A stretch of DNA of 31,837 nt from the NCBI GenBank assembly GCA_002396505.1, contig DGYA01000061.1, forward strand, positions 25,558-57,394, given 5' to 3'. This DNA is from Cyanobacteria bacterium UBA5018 (GTDB lineage Bacteria; Cyanobacteriota; Cyanobacteriia; PCC-6307; Cyanobiaceae). The stretch's first letter is position 1, and each line of letters starts with the position of its first letter. The notes below the pieces were generated by a model. It was given only the letters and a program-made list of their open reading frames with translations. It was not told the DNA's origin and made no database searches. Below, piece after piece: positions 1 through 6,803 of the stretch. The position numbers were made by a program, and so were the translations under genes.

Positions 1-495
1 AATCGAATTAATTGGCTTGATCAATAAGAGCACTTTGAAGGATTGCCCGCCTTAGCTCCTGCAAGTCGTTGATCACCCAGTTGCCTCAATTCTTCTCAGT
101 ACATTAGAGCGGTAAGATTTGAAATTATTCAAGGTCTTCTTAGTTCAAACAATTTTCCTGAAGAAAAGAATTGATCAATGCAATGAACTGACAGCTGCTA
201 AAAAGTATTCACTCTGATAAACACTGGCGCAGCAAGGGGGCAAGTCGGACAGAAGCAAAGTCCTAGGCAGCTGGCACTCGTCATCAGTCAACCTCGATGT
301 GAGGTATTGCTAACATTGTTTGCAACTTCTCCCTTGGGCGAAGCTTTTGCCGCAAGGGCATTAACGACGGCTTTTAAAGTGTTGTAATGCTCACAAAGGC
401 TTAGTGCTTGTAACAGAAGCCACATGAAAACCACGCCTAGGTCGCTCTGTTGTTCACACTTGGAACAGTGTTTCTAGTGGCAGCTGAAGGGACCT
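1..495. other. Non-coding region upstream of gnd
   Basis: I see no convincing gene here; all frames are interrupted and the stretch is more AT-rich than the rest of the window. It contains an imperfect hairpin at 331-359 (CCCTTGGGC pairing with GCCGCAAGGG, one bulge) and a small one at 456-471 (ACACT / AGTGT) about 25 nt before the gnd start. Neither is followed by a T-run, so they look more like leader structure than terminators. The gnd promoter should lie here, but I could not pick a convincing -35/-10 pair. Confidence 0.5.
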
Positions 496-1914
496 ATGGG
501 CAAGGCGCATTTTGGCCTGATCGGTTTGGGCGTAATGGGCGAAAACCTTGTGCTCAACGCAGAGCGCAATGGTTATTCAAGCGTTGTTTATAACCGCACC
601 CCAGCCAAAACGGCCGCCTTCCTGGCGGGCCCTGGAGCGGGAAAGCAGATCATTGGGGCAAATACCCTCGAGGAATTCGTGGAGGCCCTGGAGCGGCCGC
701 GTCGAATCCTGGTGATGGTGAAGGCGGGTCAGCCCATCGACGACATGATCAGCCAGCTATCGCCCTTACTGGAGGAGGGTGATCTGCTGATTGATGGCGG
801 CAATTCCCTCTATACAGATACCGAGCGCCGGGTGGCGGATCTGGAAAGTCGTAGTTTTGGCTTCATTGGCATGGGCGTCAGTGGCGGTGCCAAGGGTGCC
901 CTGGAGGGTCCAAGCATGATGCCCGGCGGCACTCGCGCCGCCTATGAGGCGATTGAACCTTTGTTGCGCAAGATGGCAGCCCAGGTGGATGACGGGCCCT
1001 GCGTCACCTACATCGGTCCTGGTGGAGCCGGCCACTTCGTTAAAACAGTGCACAATGGCATTGAATATGGCATTCAACAGATATTGTCCGAGGCCTATGA
1101 CTTAATGAAGCGCGCAGGTGGATTAACTGGTGATGAGATGGCAGATGTACTAAAAAATTGGAATACCACGGAGGAACTCAGCTCCTTTTTGGTGGAGATC
1201 ACTGAGATCTGCCTGCGCACCAAGGACCCGGAAACTGGTTCAGATTTGGTGGAGCTGATTGTCGATGCCGCCGGTCAGAAGGGCACTGGTCTCTGGACAG
1301 TGGTCAGTGCCCTCCAGATGGGGGTGGCGGTACCCACTATCTACGCCGCCCTCAATGCCAGGGTGTTGAGCTCCATGCGCCAGGAGCGCCTGGCAGCTGC
1401 CGCCGTTCTCAAGGCGCCAGAGAGCCATCCGATCGATTTGGGCACAGCCGTTGATGCCATGGCCCCCCTGTTCGATGCCTGCGTGTTGGCTGCCATCGCC
1501 AGCTACGCCCAGGGCATGGCTCTGCTGCAGGAAGCTTCAATTCTGCATAATTACAACCTGGACATGTCGGCCATTGGCCAGATTTGGAAAGGTGGCTGCA
1601 TCATCCGTGCCCGCCTGCTGCAGCGCATTCAGGATGCATATACCAATAATTCACAGTTGGACAACTTGATGCTGGATCCCTGGTTTGCGGATCAAATAAA
1701 CCGCCGCTTGCCTGGTCTGCGCCAAGTGGTGGCTGGTGGCGCCCTTACTGGCATACCGCTCCCCTGCCTCAGCAGTTCCTTAGATTATATTGATAGTTAT
1801 CGCTCCGCACGCCTGCCCCAAAACCTGCTGCAAGCCATGCGCGACTGTTTTGGAGCTCATACCTACGAGCGCCTCGATCAACCCGGTAGCTTCCACACAG
1901 AATGGCTTGATTGA
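496..1914 (+). CDS. gnd: 6-phosphogluconate dehydrogenase (decarboxylating)
   Basis: Oxidative decarboxylation of 6-phosphogluconate to ribulose 5-phosphate with NADP+, the last oxidative step of the pentose phosphate pathway, in the cytosol. The 472 residues match the usual 470-480. A Rossmann GLGVMG motif lies at residues 10-15, followed by NRT (33-35), the usual NADP-specific turn. The catalytic block GGAGHFVKTVHNGIEYG contains Lys183 and Glu190, which correspond to the general base and acid of the family. The C-terminal all-helical dimer domain is complete. The ATG at 496 is preceded by an AAGGGA-type ribosome binding site. The next gene, pgl, acts immediately upstream in the pathway, so the pair forms a functional unit, probably feeding NADPH and pentoses in the dark. 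The two are separated by about 190 bp of AT-rich repeat DNA, so co-transcription is not certain. Confidence 0.98.
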   Translation: MGKAHFGLIGLGVMGENLVLNAERNGYSSVVYNRTPAKTAAFLAGPGAGKQIIGANTLEEFVEALERPRRILVMVKAGQPIDDMISQLSPLLEEGDLLIDGGNSLYTDTERRVADLESRSFGFIGMGVSGGAKGALEGPSMMPGGTRAAYEAIEPLLRKMAAQVDDGPCVTYIGPGGAGHFVKTVHNGIEYGIQQILSEAYDLMKRAGGLTGDEMADVLKNWNTTEELSSFLVEITEICLRTKDPETGSDLVELIVDAAGQKGTGLWTVVSALQMGVAVPTIYAALNARVLSSMRQERLAAAAVLKAPESHPIDLGTAVDAMAPLFDACVLAAIASYAQGMALLQEASILHNYNLDMSAIGQIWKGGCIIRARLLQRIQDAYTNNSQLDNLMLDPWFADQINRRLPGLRQVVAGGALTGIPLPCLSSSLDYIDSYRSARLPQNLLQAMRDCFGAHTYERLDQPGSFHTEWLD

Positions 1915-2017
1915 ACACTTTCCCTATGGCACCTTATGCTGGGTAATTGAGTAATTATTATTCATTAATCTGCAAATCAGTAATTATTAATTCAGCAATG
2001 ACATGACTGACGGCGGA

Positions 2018-2107
2018 AGATTTGGTAATGCGCCATTTGGCAATGGGAGATTCGGCAATGCAGGATTTAGTAATTAACAATTCATCAATGGCAGATTAAG
2101 TAATGGA
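2018..2107. repeat. Six degenerate 15-bp tandem units running into the pgl start codon
   Basis: Six 15-bp units follow a consensus near AGATTTGGTAATGCG, with TAAT or CAAT in the same position of every unit. The sixth unit (2093-2107) contains the pgl start codon at 2103. The AT-rich DNA just upstream (about 1945-2017) has weaker relatives of the same unit. Confidence 0.8.
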
Positions 2108-2855
2108 TTCTGAACATGTTTCTTACCGCTTGGAGCTGGCCGTCGATGGCGACCAGCTGGCTCGCCGTGCCGCTGAGCGAATCGCCGTGGCCATTGATCT
2201 GGCCCTTGAGCAAAGGGAGCGGGCCCAGATCTCCCTGGCGGGTGGTTCAACGCCAGCAGCGGCCTACCGGCAACTGGGGCAGCAACACCTGCCGTGGCAG
2301 AGGGTGGATGTGCTGCTTGGCGATGAGCGTTGGGTAAGTGCCACTGATCCCTCCAGCAATGCCCGCATGCTCAGCGAAACCCTGCTGGCCCAGGAGCCTG
2401 GGCGGCAGGCCTGTTTTCACCCGGTTCCCACCGATGCAGACAGCCCGGCAGCCTCTGCCGAGCTCTATGGGCAGCAACTGGGTCAGCTATGTAGCGGCGA
2501 ACCACCGGTATTTGACCTGATCTTGTTGGGCCTCGGTGACGATGGCCATACAGCTTCCTTGTTTCCAGGCACAGAAGCGCCGACCGTCAGCGATCGTTGG
2601 GTAACAGTAGGCACAGGTAAGGGGCTAGAGCGGATCACGCTCACCGCTCCAGTGCTCTCCGCCGCTCGCCAGGTGGTGTTTCTGGTGAGCGGCGCTGGCA
2701 AGCGCCAGGCCCTGGCAAGACTGTTCGATCCCAGTGAGTCGCCAGAACGCACGCCAGCCAAATTGGTGCAACCGCACAGCACAGTGCTGGTGTTGGCCGA
2801 CCTGGCTGCCGCCGAGGGACTTGCTGCCGCCGAGGGACTGGCTGCGCCAGGCTGA
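2103..2855 (+). CDS. pgl: 6-phosphogluconolactonase
   Basis: Hydrolyses 6-phosphogluconolactone to 6-phosphogluconate, the step before Gnd. The 250-residue protein is of the DevB/SolF type (glucosamine-6-phosphate isomerase-like fold). Visible motifs are LAGGSTP (45-51), GDERW (73-77) and GLGDDGHTASLFPG (143-156), the last holding the catalytic Asp/His region, then RITLT (177-181) and AGK (198-200). An in-frame TAA at 2097 blocks any upstream extension, so ATG 2103 is the first possible start. It lacks a clear Shine-Dalgarno sequence and lies inside a 15-bp tandem repeat. The C-terminus ends in a duplicated six-residue LAAAEG-type segment encoded by an 18-bp tandem repeat that runs through the stop codon. 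This tail lies beyond the conserved fold and is probably dispensable (inference). Confidence 0.96.
   Translation: MDSEHVSYRLELAVDGDQLARRAAERIAVAIDLALEQRERAQISLAGGSTPAAAYRQLGQQHLPWQRVDVLLGDERWVSATDPSSNARMLSETLLAQEPGRQACFHPVPTDADSPAASAELYGQQLGQLCSGEPPVFDLILLGLGDDGHTASLFPGTEAPTVSDRWVTVGTGKGLERITLTAPVLSAARQVVFLVSGAGKRQALARLFDPSESPERTPAKLVQPHSTVLVLADLAAAEGLAAAEGLAAPG
2802..2855. repeat. Three 18-bp units at the 3' end of pgl
   Basis: Units at 2802-2819 and 2820-2837 differ by one base (CTGGCTGCCGCCGAGGGA type). The third, 2838-2855, is diverged and includes the TGA stop. The array adds repeated Leu-Ala-Ala-Ala-Glu-Gly residues to the protein and keeps the frame. Confidence 0.85.
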
Positions 2856-2901
2856 ACTGAACTACGCAAAACACCGAGCGGCCGATCTCGCACCGCCAGC
2901 C

Positions 2902-3522
2902 ATGCCCTTTGACTCGCCGCCGCCGCCGCCAGCTCCATCAGCTATTGCCAATCAAAATGCCGGCATGACATCGTCTGCTTCCTTGCTCCTCGTCTCTGGT
3001 GATGGCTTCTCGGGCTGGTCTGCCCTGAACGACACGATCATGGGGGGGCGCAGCTCTGGCAGCTGCAGCGCCGGTTCCGCTGGCCTGGTGATGGAATCTG
3101 AGGTGGTGGAGGAAGGAGGTGGTTTTGTGAGCTGCCGCTCGCCCGAGTACGCGCCTCCCCTCGATCTCTCCGCCTATGGCGCCCTGGAATTTGAGTTGGA
3201 GGGAGATGGGCGTCGCTACAAGCTCGCCATCGCCTGCGGCGACCGGGTAACCGGTGCCGCTGAACTAATTCCTGGCGGCCTGCGCTGGGTGGCTGAATTC
3301 TCCACCCAGGCCAGCGGCATCAGCCGCGTCCAGATCCCCTTCTCTCGCCTCACGGCCAGCGTGCGGGCCCGCCCCCTGGGCCTACCGCTGCGCTTTGATG
3401 CCCGGCGGATCAGCCGCCTGCAGCTGCTCCATTCCAAATTCAATGACAGCGGTGGTCTAAACCCCGGCTTCCGGGCCGGTCCGCTGCGGCTGGTGGTGCG
3501 AGCGATACGTGCAATTCCCTGA
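2902..3522 (+). CDS. CIA30-like (complex I intermediate-associated 30 family) protein
   Basis: The protein has about 206 residues from ATG 2902; a shorter form from ATG 2965 is also possible. It begins with a proline-rich stretch, then a beta-rich domain with GWSALNDTIMGG and a PPLDLSAYGALEFELEGDG block, typical of the CIA30 / galactose-binding-like fold. In eukaryotes CIA30 (NDUFAF1) helps assemble respiratory complex I. Cyanobacterial members are mostly uncharacterised, with suggested links to NDH-1 or photosystem function, so the role here is inferred from family only. Reading upstream of 2902 would overlap pgl and gives a cysteine- and tryptophan-rich sequence unlike a real protein, so I reject that extension. 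The 3' end overlaps the next gene by 14 nt, suggesting translational coupling. Confidence 0.82.
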   Translation: MPFDSPPPPPAPSAIANQNAGMTSSASLLLVSGDGFSGWSALNDTIMGGRSSGSCSAGSAGLVMESEVVEEGGGFVSCRSPEYAPPLDLSAYGALEFELEGDGRRYKLAIACGDRVTGAAELIPGGLRWVAEFSTQASGISRVQIPFSRLTASVRARPLGLPLRFDARRISRLQLLHSKFNDSGGLNPGFRAGPLRLVVRAIRAIP

Positions 3523-3952
3523 TCCCGAGCCCGCTGGCCTGCCACCCCTTGAAGCCCATCTAACCAGTGAAGCTGGGCTAGATCAGTTTGATATCTTCGA
3601 TGGTTTATTGCAGCAACTGGCGGCGGCGGCGGAGCTCTGTCTCAAGCCCCAGCGTTATGGGGCCCGCTATGTCGATCAGCCAGTCGCTGGAAGTTTCGAC
3701 TGCTGCCTGCGGCTAGAAGCCCGCGATCAAGCGGGCGAACGCCATGGGGCAGCTGATTTAGAGCTGGAGATCTACCGCAGTGGTAGCAGCTTGAACCTGA
3801 TGCTCAGCCGGCCCGATCAACCCCTAGCACCGCTGCTCTGGCATGGTCAACACCCGGTTTGGATGGATGCCAACAGCGGTGAGCGCTGTGAGCGTCCCCC
3901 CGACGGCGCCCCCTTGGAAGCCCTGGCCCGCCGGGTCAGGGCCCTGCTGTGA
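3509..3952 (+). CDS. Conserved-looking hypothetical protein, 147 aa
   Basis: I do not recognise a family. It starts at GTG 3509, 14 nt inside the end of the CIA30-like gene, and has 147 residues. It is acidic and alpha/beta in character, with no signal peptide or membrane segment. The central part (a LRLEARDQAG stretch followed by a LELEIYRSGSSLNLML segment) reads like beta-strands of a small globular domain, and there are three Trp/His-rich residues near a LLWHGQHPVWMD segment. The overlap and shared strand suggest one transcription unit with the CIA30-like gene. Codon use matches neighbouring genes, so I take it as real. Confidence 0.7.
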   Translation: MQFPDPEPAGLPPLEAHLTSEAGLDQFDIFDGLLQQLAAAAELCLKPQRYGARYVDQPVAGSFDCCLRLEARDQAGERHGAADLELEIYRSGSSLNLMLSRPDQPLAPLLWHGQHPVWMDANSGERCERPPDGAPLEALARRVRALL

Positions 3953-4017
3953 GCACCCCTGACCATTTGCTTGGTTTGTCTAGCTGGCTAAGTAAATAGC
4001 TGGCCGTGCCAGCGTTT

Positions 4018-4587
4018 TCAGCCTTCGAAGGCCAGGCGCGGTGCGCTGACTCCAGCACAGTCAGCTCCTTGGAGATAGGCGAGCATCGTATCCGCATCGG
4101 AAACCTCAAAGGGATCCACGGGGCAGTTGTCACCAAATTGCTCTTCGATGAAGATTTTTTCGATGCTTCCATCATTGACCAGCATCGAGTAACGCCATGA
4201 ACGCATCCCAAAGCCAAGATTGCTCTTGTCCACTAACATGCCCATCTTGCGGGTAAATTCACCGTTGCCATCCGGCAGTAAAAATACATTTTTAGCTCCC
4301 ACATGCTTGCCCCACTGAAACATCACAAATGCGTCGTTTACCGATACACAGATTATTTGATCTACGCCTAGGGCTTGAAACTCTTCGTGCAGCTCCTCAT
4401 AGCGTGGCAAGTGGTTTGAGGAGCAGGTGGGGGTGAAGGCACCGGGCAGGGAAAACAGCACCACCTTCTTGCCAGTGAAGATCTGATCACTGGTGAGGTC
4501 CTGCCAGCGGAAGGGGTTTGGACCCGGCACGCTTTCATCGCGCACGCGGGTTTTGAAGGTCACAGCTGGAACGCGATTGGTGAGCAT
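4018..4587 (-). CDS. Peroxiredoxin, Prx5/type II family
   Basis: A thiol peroxidase that reduces H2O2 and alkyl hydroperoxides, probably cytosolic. From ATG 4587 the protein has 189 residues and begins MLTNRVPAVTFKTRV. An in-frame start 48 nt upstream (4635) would add a poorly conserved leader and is less likely. The peroxidatic Cys is Cys55 in PGAFTPTCSSNHLPRY, the signature of the Prx5 group. The C-terminal DNCPVDPFEVSDADTMLAYL segment is also characteristic. No fused glutaredoxin domain is present, so an external thiol reductant is expected. It is divergently oriented to the vanX-like gene, with about 240 bp of shared spacer that contains an inverted repeat 37 nt upstream of this start. 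Confidence 0.94.
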   Translation of the reverse strand: MLTNRVPAVTFKTRVRDESVPGPNPFRWQDLTSDQIFTGKKVVLFSLPGAFTPTCSSNHLPRYEELHEEFQALGVDQIICVSVNDAFVMFQWGKHVGAKNVFLLPDGNGEFTRKMGMLVDKSNLGFGMRSWRYSMLVNDGSIEKIFIEEQFGDNCPVDPFEVSDADTMLAYLQGADCAGVSAPRLAFEG

Positions 4588-4623
4588 GGTTTGGGTCTCG
4601 GGAGCTGGGATCAAGGCTGCAGC

Positions 4624-4647
4624 TGGCCAGGTCAAATGGCCTGGCCA
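4624..4647. promoter_or_regulatory. Perfect 8-bp inverted repeat between the peroxiredoxin and vanX-like genes
   Basis: TGGCCAGG at 4624-4631 and CCTGGCCA at 4640-4647 flank an 8-nt loop. The repeat lies 37 nt upstream of the peroxiredoxin start, in the divergent spacer. It could be an operator or an mRNA leader hairpin. TGGCC-type words are common around it, so chance is not excluded. Confidence 0.35.
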
Positions 4648-4830
4648 AGGCGACAGACCCAGATTAAGTCATAGTGACTCCGACTTGCAATAAGTTGCTT
4701 TGGTGGCTTCGTTGCCTGAACCCTGTTGATCGGCTGCTGCCGCCATTGGCCTGGCCTTGGCTGGCCTGGCGCGTTGGAATTGCTCAGATTTGGCTTGCCG
4801 GATTTGAATGGCCTGGCTTGCTGGAGCTGC

Positions 4831-5634
4831 ATGCGCCCCTGGAGTTCGATTCCGATTCGAGACTGCGCTGAGCCTCTCAGCGAATTGCCCCCCCAGCTCT
4901 GGCGGCTCCAACCCCATCCCTACGTCCTGCTCGGCGCCCCCTATGGTTCAAAGGGAAGTCCCTTCCGGTTGCGGTCGGGGGTGATCGAACGGCTGCTGCG
5001 GGCCCAGAACCACCTGCAACGGCAGGCGGTGGACTGGCGATTGGCGATTTTTGATGGCTGGAGGCCGCTGGCCGTGCAGCGATTCATGGTGGAGCACACA
5101 ATTGCTGAACTATGCGCCGCCCGCCAGCTGGATCGCCATCAGCCTGCAGCGGTCTCGGCTTGTGCAGCTACCTCAACGGATGCAGGGGCCTTATTAGAGC
5201 ATTCTGCAGATCAAGACCACTCTGCAGATCTAGACCATTCTGCGGCCATAGAGCAGGTGATCGCCGATGTAGGCCGGTTTTGGGCTACTCCCAGTGAGGA
5301 TCCAGCCACGCCACCCCCCCACAGCACTGGTGCTGCTGTGGATCTCAGCTTGGCTGACGCCGCTGGTCAGCCGCTGGCTATGGGATCACCCATCGACGCC
5401 ATCGGTGCCGTATCAGAACCCAACCACTTCGCTGAAGTTGCAGCCGCCAGTAGCGATTCGGCTGAACGCCTGGAGGCTCTGGAATGGCATCGGCGACGGC
5501 AATTGCTGGCCGCAGCCATGCAGCAGGCAGGTTTTGAACAACACCCCAATGAGTGGTGGCACTTCAGCTGGGGCGATCAAATGTGGGCCTGGCGCAGTGG
5601 CAGCGCCCAGGCCCACTACGGCCGCACGGTTTGA
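4831..5634 (+). CDS. D-alanyl-D-alanine dipeptidase, VanX/DdpX type (peptidase M15D)
   Basis: A zinc dipeptidase that cleaves D-Ala-D-Ala, probably in peptidoglycan turnover; VanX homologues occur widely outside resistance clusters and there is no vanHA here. From ATG 4831 (beginning MRPWSSIPIRDC) it has 267 residues. The open frame extends upstream, but that part is low-complexity. DGWRP (75-79) carries the transition-state Arg78. PHSTGAAVDLSL gives zinc ligands His164 and Asp171, and EWWH (241-244) gives the catalytic Glu241 and third ligand His244. All key residues are intact. Between them, about residues 105-140 form a low-complexity insert with three Asp-His-Ser-Ala-type six-residue repeats. 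It probably lies on a surface loop (inference). Confidence 0.92.
   Translation: MRPWSSIPIRDCAEPLSELPPQLWRLQPHPYVLLGAPYGSKGSPFRLRSGVIERLLRAQNHLQRQAVDWRLAIFDGWRPLAVQRFMVEHTIAELCAARQLDRHQPAAVSACAATSTDAGALLEHSADQDHSADLDHSAAIEQVIADVGRFWATPSEDPATPPPHSTGAAVDLSLADAAGQPLAMGSPIDAIGAVSEPNHFAEVAAASSDSAERLEALEWHRRRQLLAAAMQQAGFEQHPNEWWHFSWGDQMWAWRSGSAQAHYGRTV
5197..5250. repeat. Three 18-bp units inside the vanX-like gene
   Basis: Units at 5197-5214, 5215-5232 and 5233-5250 follow the pattern GACCATTCTGCAGATCAA. They encode repeated Glu/Asp-His-Ser-Ala-containing hexapeptides in the linker between the Arg78 region and the zinc-binding motif. Confidence 0.85.
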
Positions 5635-5641
5635 TAATGGG

Positions 5642-5662
5642 CGCTGGCAGCGGGGCTTTTTT
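5642..5662 (+). terminator. Possible weak rho-independent terminator after the vanX-like gene
   Basis: A short CGCT-GGC-AGCG hairpin is followed by GGGGC and six T residues, starting 8 nt after the stop codon. The stem is only 4 bp, so this is tentative. Confidence 0.35.
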
Positions 5663-5862
5663 CTTTGTTTAAACCCCTTTTCAGCCATCAACCTAACCGT
5701 CGTCGAACACTACAGTCGCCCAGTCTGCTGCCAGCGGCTCTAATGGAACTGCAGGAAAGGCCGCCAAAAGCTAATATGCCAGGCTTGGCATGCCTAGGCC
5801 TGCTAGGACTGCCCACAACTGCGCCCTAGAAACTGAGCAGTTTGAATTTAAACCCAATAAAA

Positions 5863-5888
5863 AAGCCGTTCCATGGGCGGAACGGCTT
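5863..5888 (-). terminator. Rho-independent terminator of the RRM protein gene
   Basis: A perfect 10-bp stem, AAGCCGTTCC (5863-5872) and GGAACGGCTT (5879-5888), encloses a 6-nt loop. Read on the minus strand it is followed by a run of T (the A-run at 5859-5864 on the plus strand). It lies 56 nt downstream of the RRM gene stop codon. Confidence 0.88.
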
Positions 5889-5905
5889 ATTAGGTAAATC
5901 AAAGA

Positions 5906-5928
5906 TGGGCTGTCAATTTGACAGCCCA
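5906..5928 (-). other. Perfect 11-bp inverted repeat just after the RRM gene stop codon
   Basis: TGGGCTGTCAA (5906-5916) and its exact reverse complement (5918-5928) are separated by one base. It sits 16 nt past the RRM gene stop and 18 nt before the terminator stem in the direction of transcription. It may stabilise the mRNA 3' end. Confidence 0.7.
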
Positions 5929-5943
5929 AGATGGTCAGTCGGC

Positions 5944-6321
5944 TCAGTAGCGGTTGCCACGGTTGCCGCTATTGCCGCCATAGCCGCCGCCACCACCGCC
6001 ATAGCCGCCGCCACCACCGCCATAGCCACCGCCGCCACCGCCGTAGCCGCCGCCACGGTTGCCGCCACCGCCACCGCCACCACGGGGTTCAGCTTTGTTG
6101 ACGCGGATCATGCGACCCATCCACTCCACTTCTTGGAGGTCATTAATGGCCTTTTGCTCATCGGCTGCGGTAGCGAGCTCAACGAAGGCAAAACCCCTCT
6201 TGCGACCGGTTTCGCGATCCAGCGGCAAGCTGCATTGACGAACCTCGCCGTACTGGCTGAACAAATTCTGAACATCTTCCACTTCGCTGTCGAAGGAAAG
6301 ATTGCCGACGTAAATAGTCAT
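5944..6321 (-). CDS. Glycine-rich RRM RNA-binding protein (cyanobacterial Rbp type)
   Basis: A single-stranded RNA-binding protein; cyanobacterial members are often cold-induced and affect mRNA stability or localisation. From ATG 6321 it has 125 residues. One RRM occupies about residues 1-80, with RNP2 IYVGNL (3-8) and RNP1 KRGFAFVE (41-48). The remaining C-terminus is almost pure Gly with Arg, Tyr and Asn, arranged as repeats of five or six glycines ended by Tyr. The open frame continues upstream of 6321, but that sequence is unlike the family, which begins MTIYVGNL or similar. The gene is monocistronic: a long upstream spacer precedes it, and two hairpins including a good terminator follow. 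Confidence 0.95.
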   Translation of the reverse strand: MTIYVGNLSFDSEVEDVQNLFSQYGEVRQCSLPLDRETGRKRGFAFVELATAADEQKAINDLQEVEWMGRMIRVNKAEPRGGGGGGGNRGGGYGGGGGGYGGGGGGYGGGGGGYGGNSGNRGNRY

Positions 6322-6608
6322 GAACTCAGAAAAAGCTAAATCGATTCTTTGACGGCTCTGGAGAAAGCTATGAAACTGACCAAAGAGAAATCTTGGAACC
6401 GCTTTTATCCTACAACCAGGCTCGACCCCTAGCTGCGCTTCTGGGCGGTTAACCGGCTCAGCCCCTGTACCCAGTGTTTGCAGCAAGCTGGACATCTCGG
6501 CCCCAGAGCTCTGGGCCACTGCTGTTGTAAAAAACAGCTGCTGAGGGCCAAGGGCTGCCCTGGCTGGGCAAGTTCGAGCAATAACCGCAACAGGAAGCGG
6601 CAGATGGC

Positions 6609-6646
6609 AACAATGTTGCAGCAACATTGTTTAAGCAACATTGCTT
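6609..6646. promoter_or_regulatory. Cluster of palindromes sharing AACATTG
   Basis: AACAATGTTGC at 6609-6619 is mirrored at 6621-6631. A second palindrome, AAGCAACATTGCTT, follows at 6633-6646. This gives three copies of CAACATTG or its complement within 38 bp, about 290 nt upstream of the RRM gene and 160 nt upstream of the J-domain gene. It could be a binding site for a dimeric regulator or an RNA structure; the sequence alone cannot decide. Confidence 0.5.
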
Positions 6647-6700
6647 TTGGCGCTTGCGATCTCTGCTTCTGGTTTCTGGCTCCAGTCAGGCTTGAGCATC

Positions 6701-6739
6701 CACAGCTCCAGGCCACAGCTCCAGGCCGCAGCTTCAGGC
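6701..6739. repeat. Three 13-bp tandem units upstream of the J-domain gene
   Basis: CACAGCTCCAGGC occurs twice exactly (6701-6713, 6714-6726) and once with two changes (6727-6739). Confidence 0.85.
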
Positions 6740-6803
6740 CGTTCTGGGTGCTGCAGGTAACCGCTGCAGGCGCCGGCAATGCAGGAGGCTGGATTCAAGA
6801 TCA

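Larger units (their letters stand above)
6322..6803. other. Non-coding spacer between the RRM gene and the J-domain gene
   Basis: No convincing gene on either strand. It should contain the RRM gene promoter and leader (transcribed leftward) and the J-domain gene promoter (rightward). It holds a perfect 11-bp inverted repeat at 6609-6631 (AACAATGTTGC, one-base centre) and an adjacent palindrome at 6633-6646 (AAGCAACATTGCTT). Both share the core AACATTG. It also holds a 13-bp tandem repeat at 6701-6739. Confidence 0.6.

Noticed and set aside
2734..2901. Longer N-terminus for the CIA30-like protein
   Set aside because: It would overlap pgl in another frame, and the translated sequence is Cys/Trp/Arg-rich, typical of a shadow frame.
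4831..5634. Vancomycin resistance determinant
   Set aside because: The protein is VanX-like but there is no VanH or VanA/B ligase, regulator or mobile element nearby. Chromosomal dipeptidases of this family are widespread.
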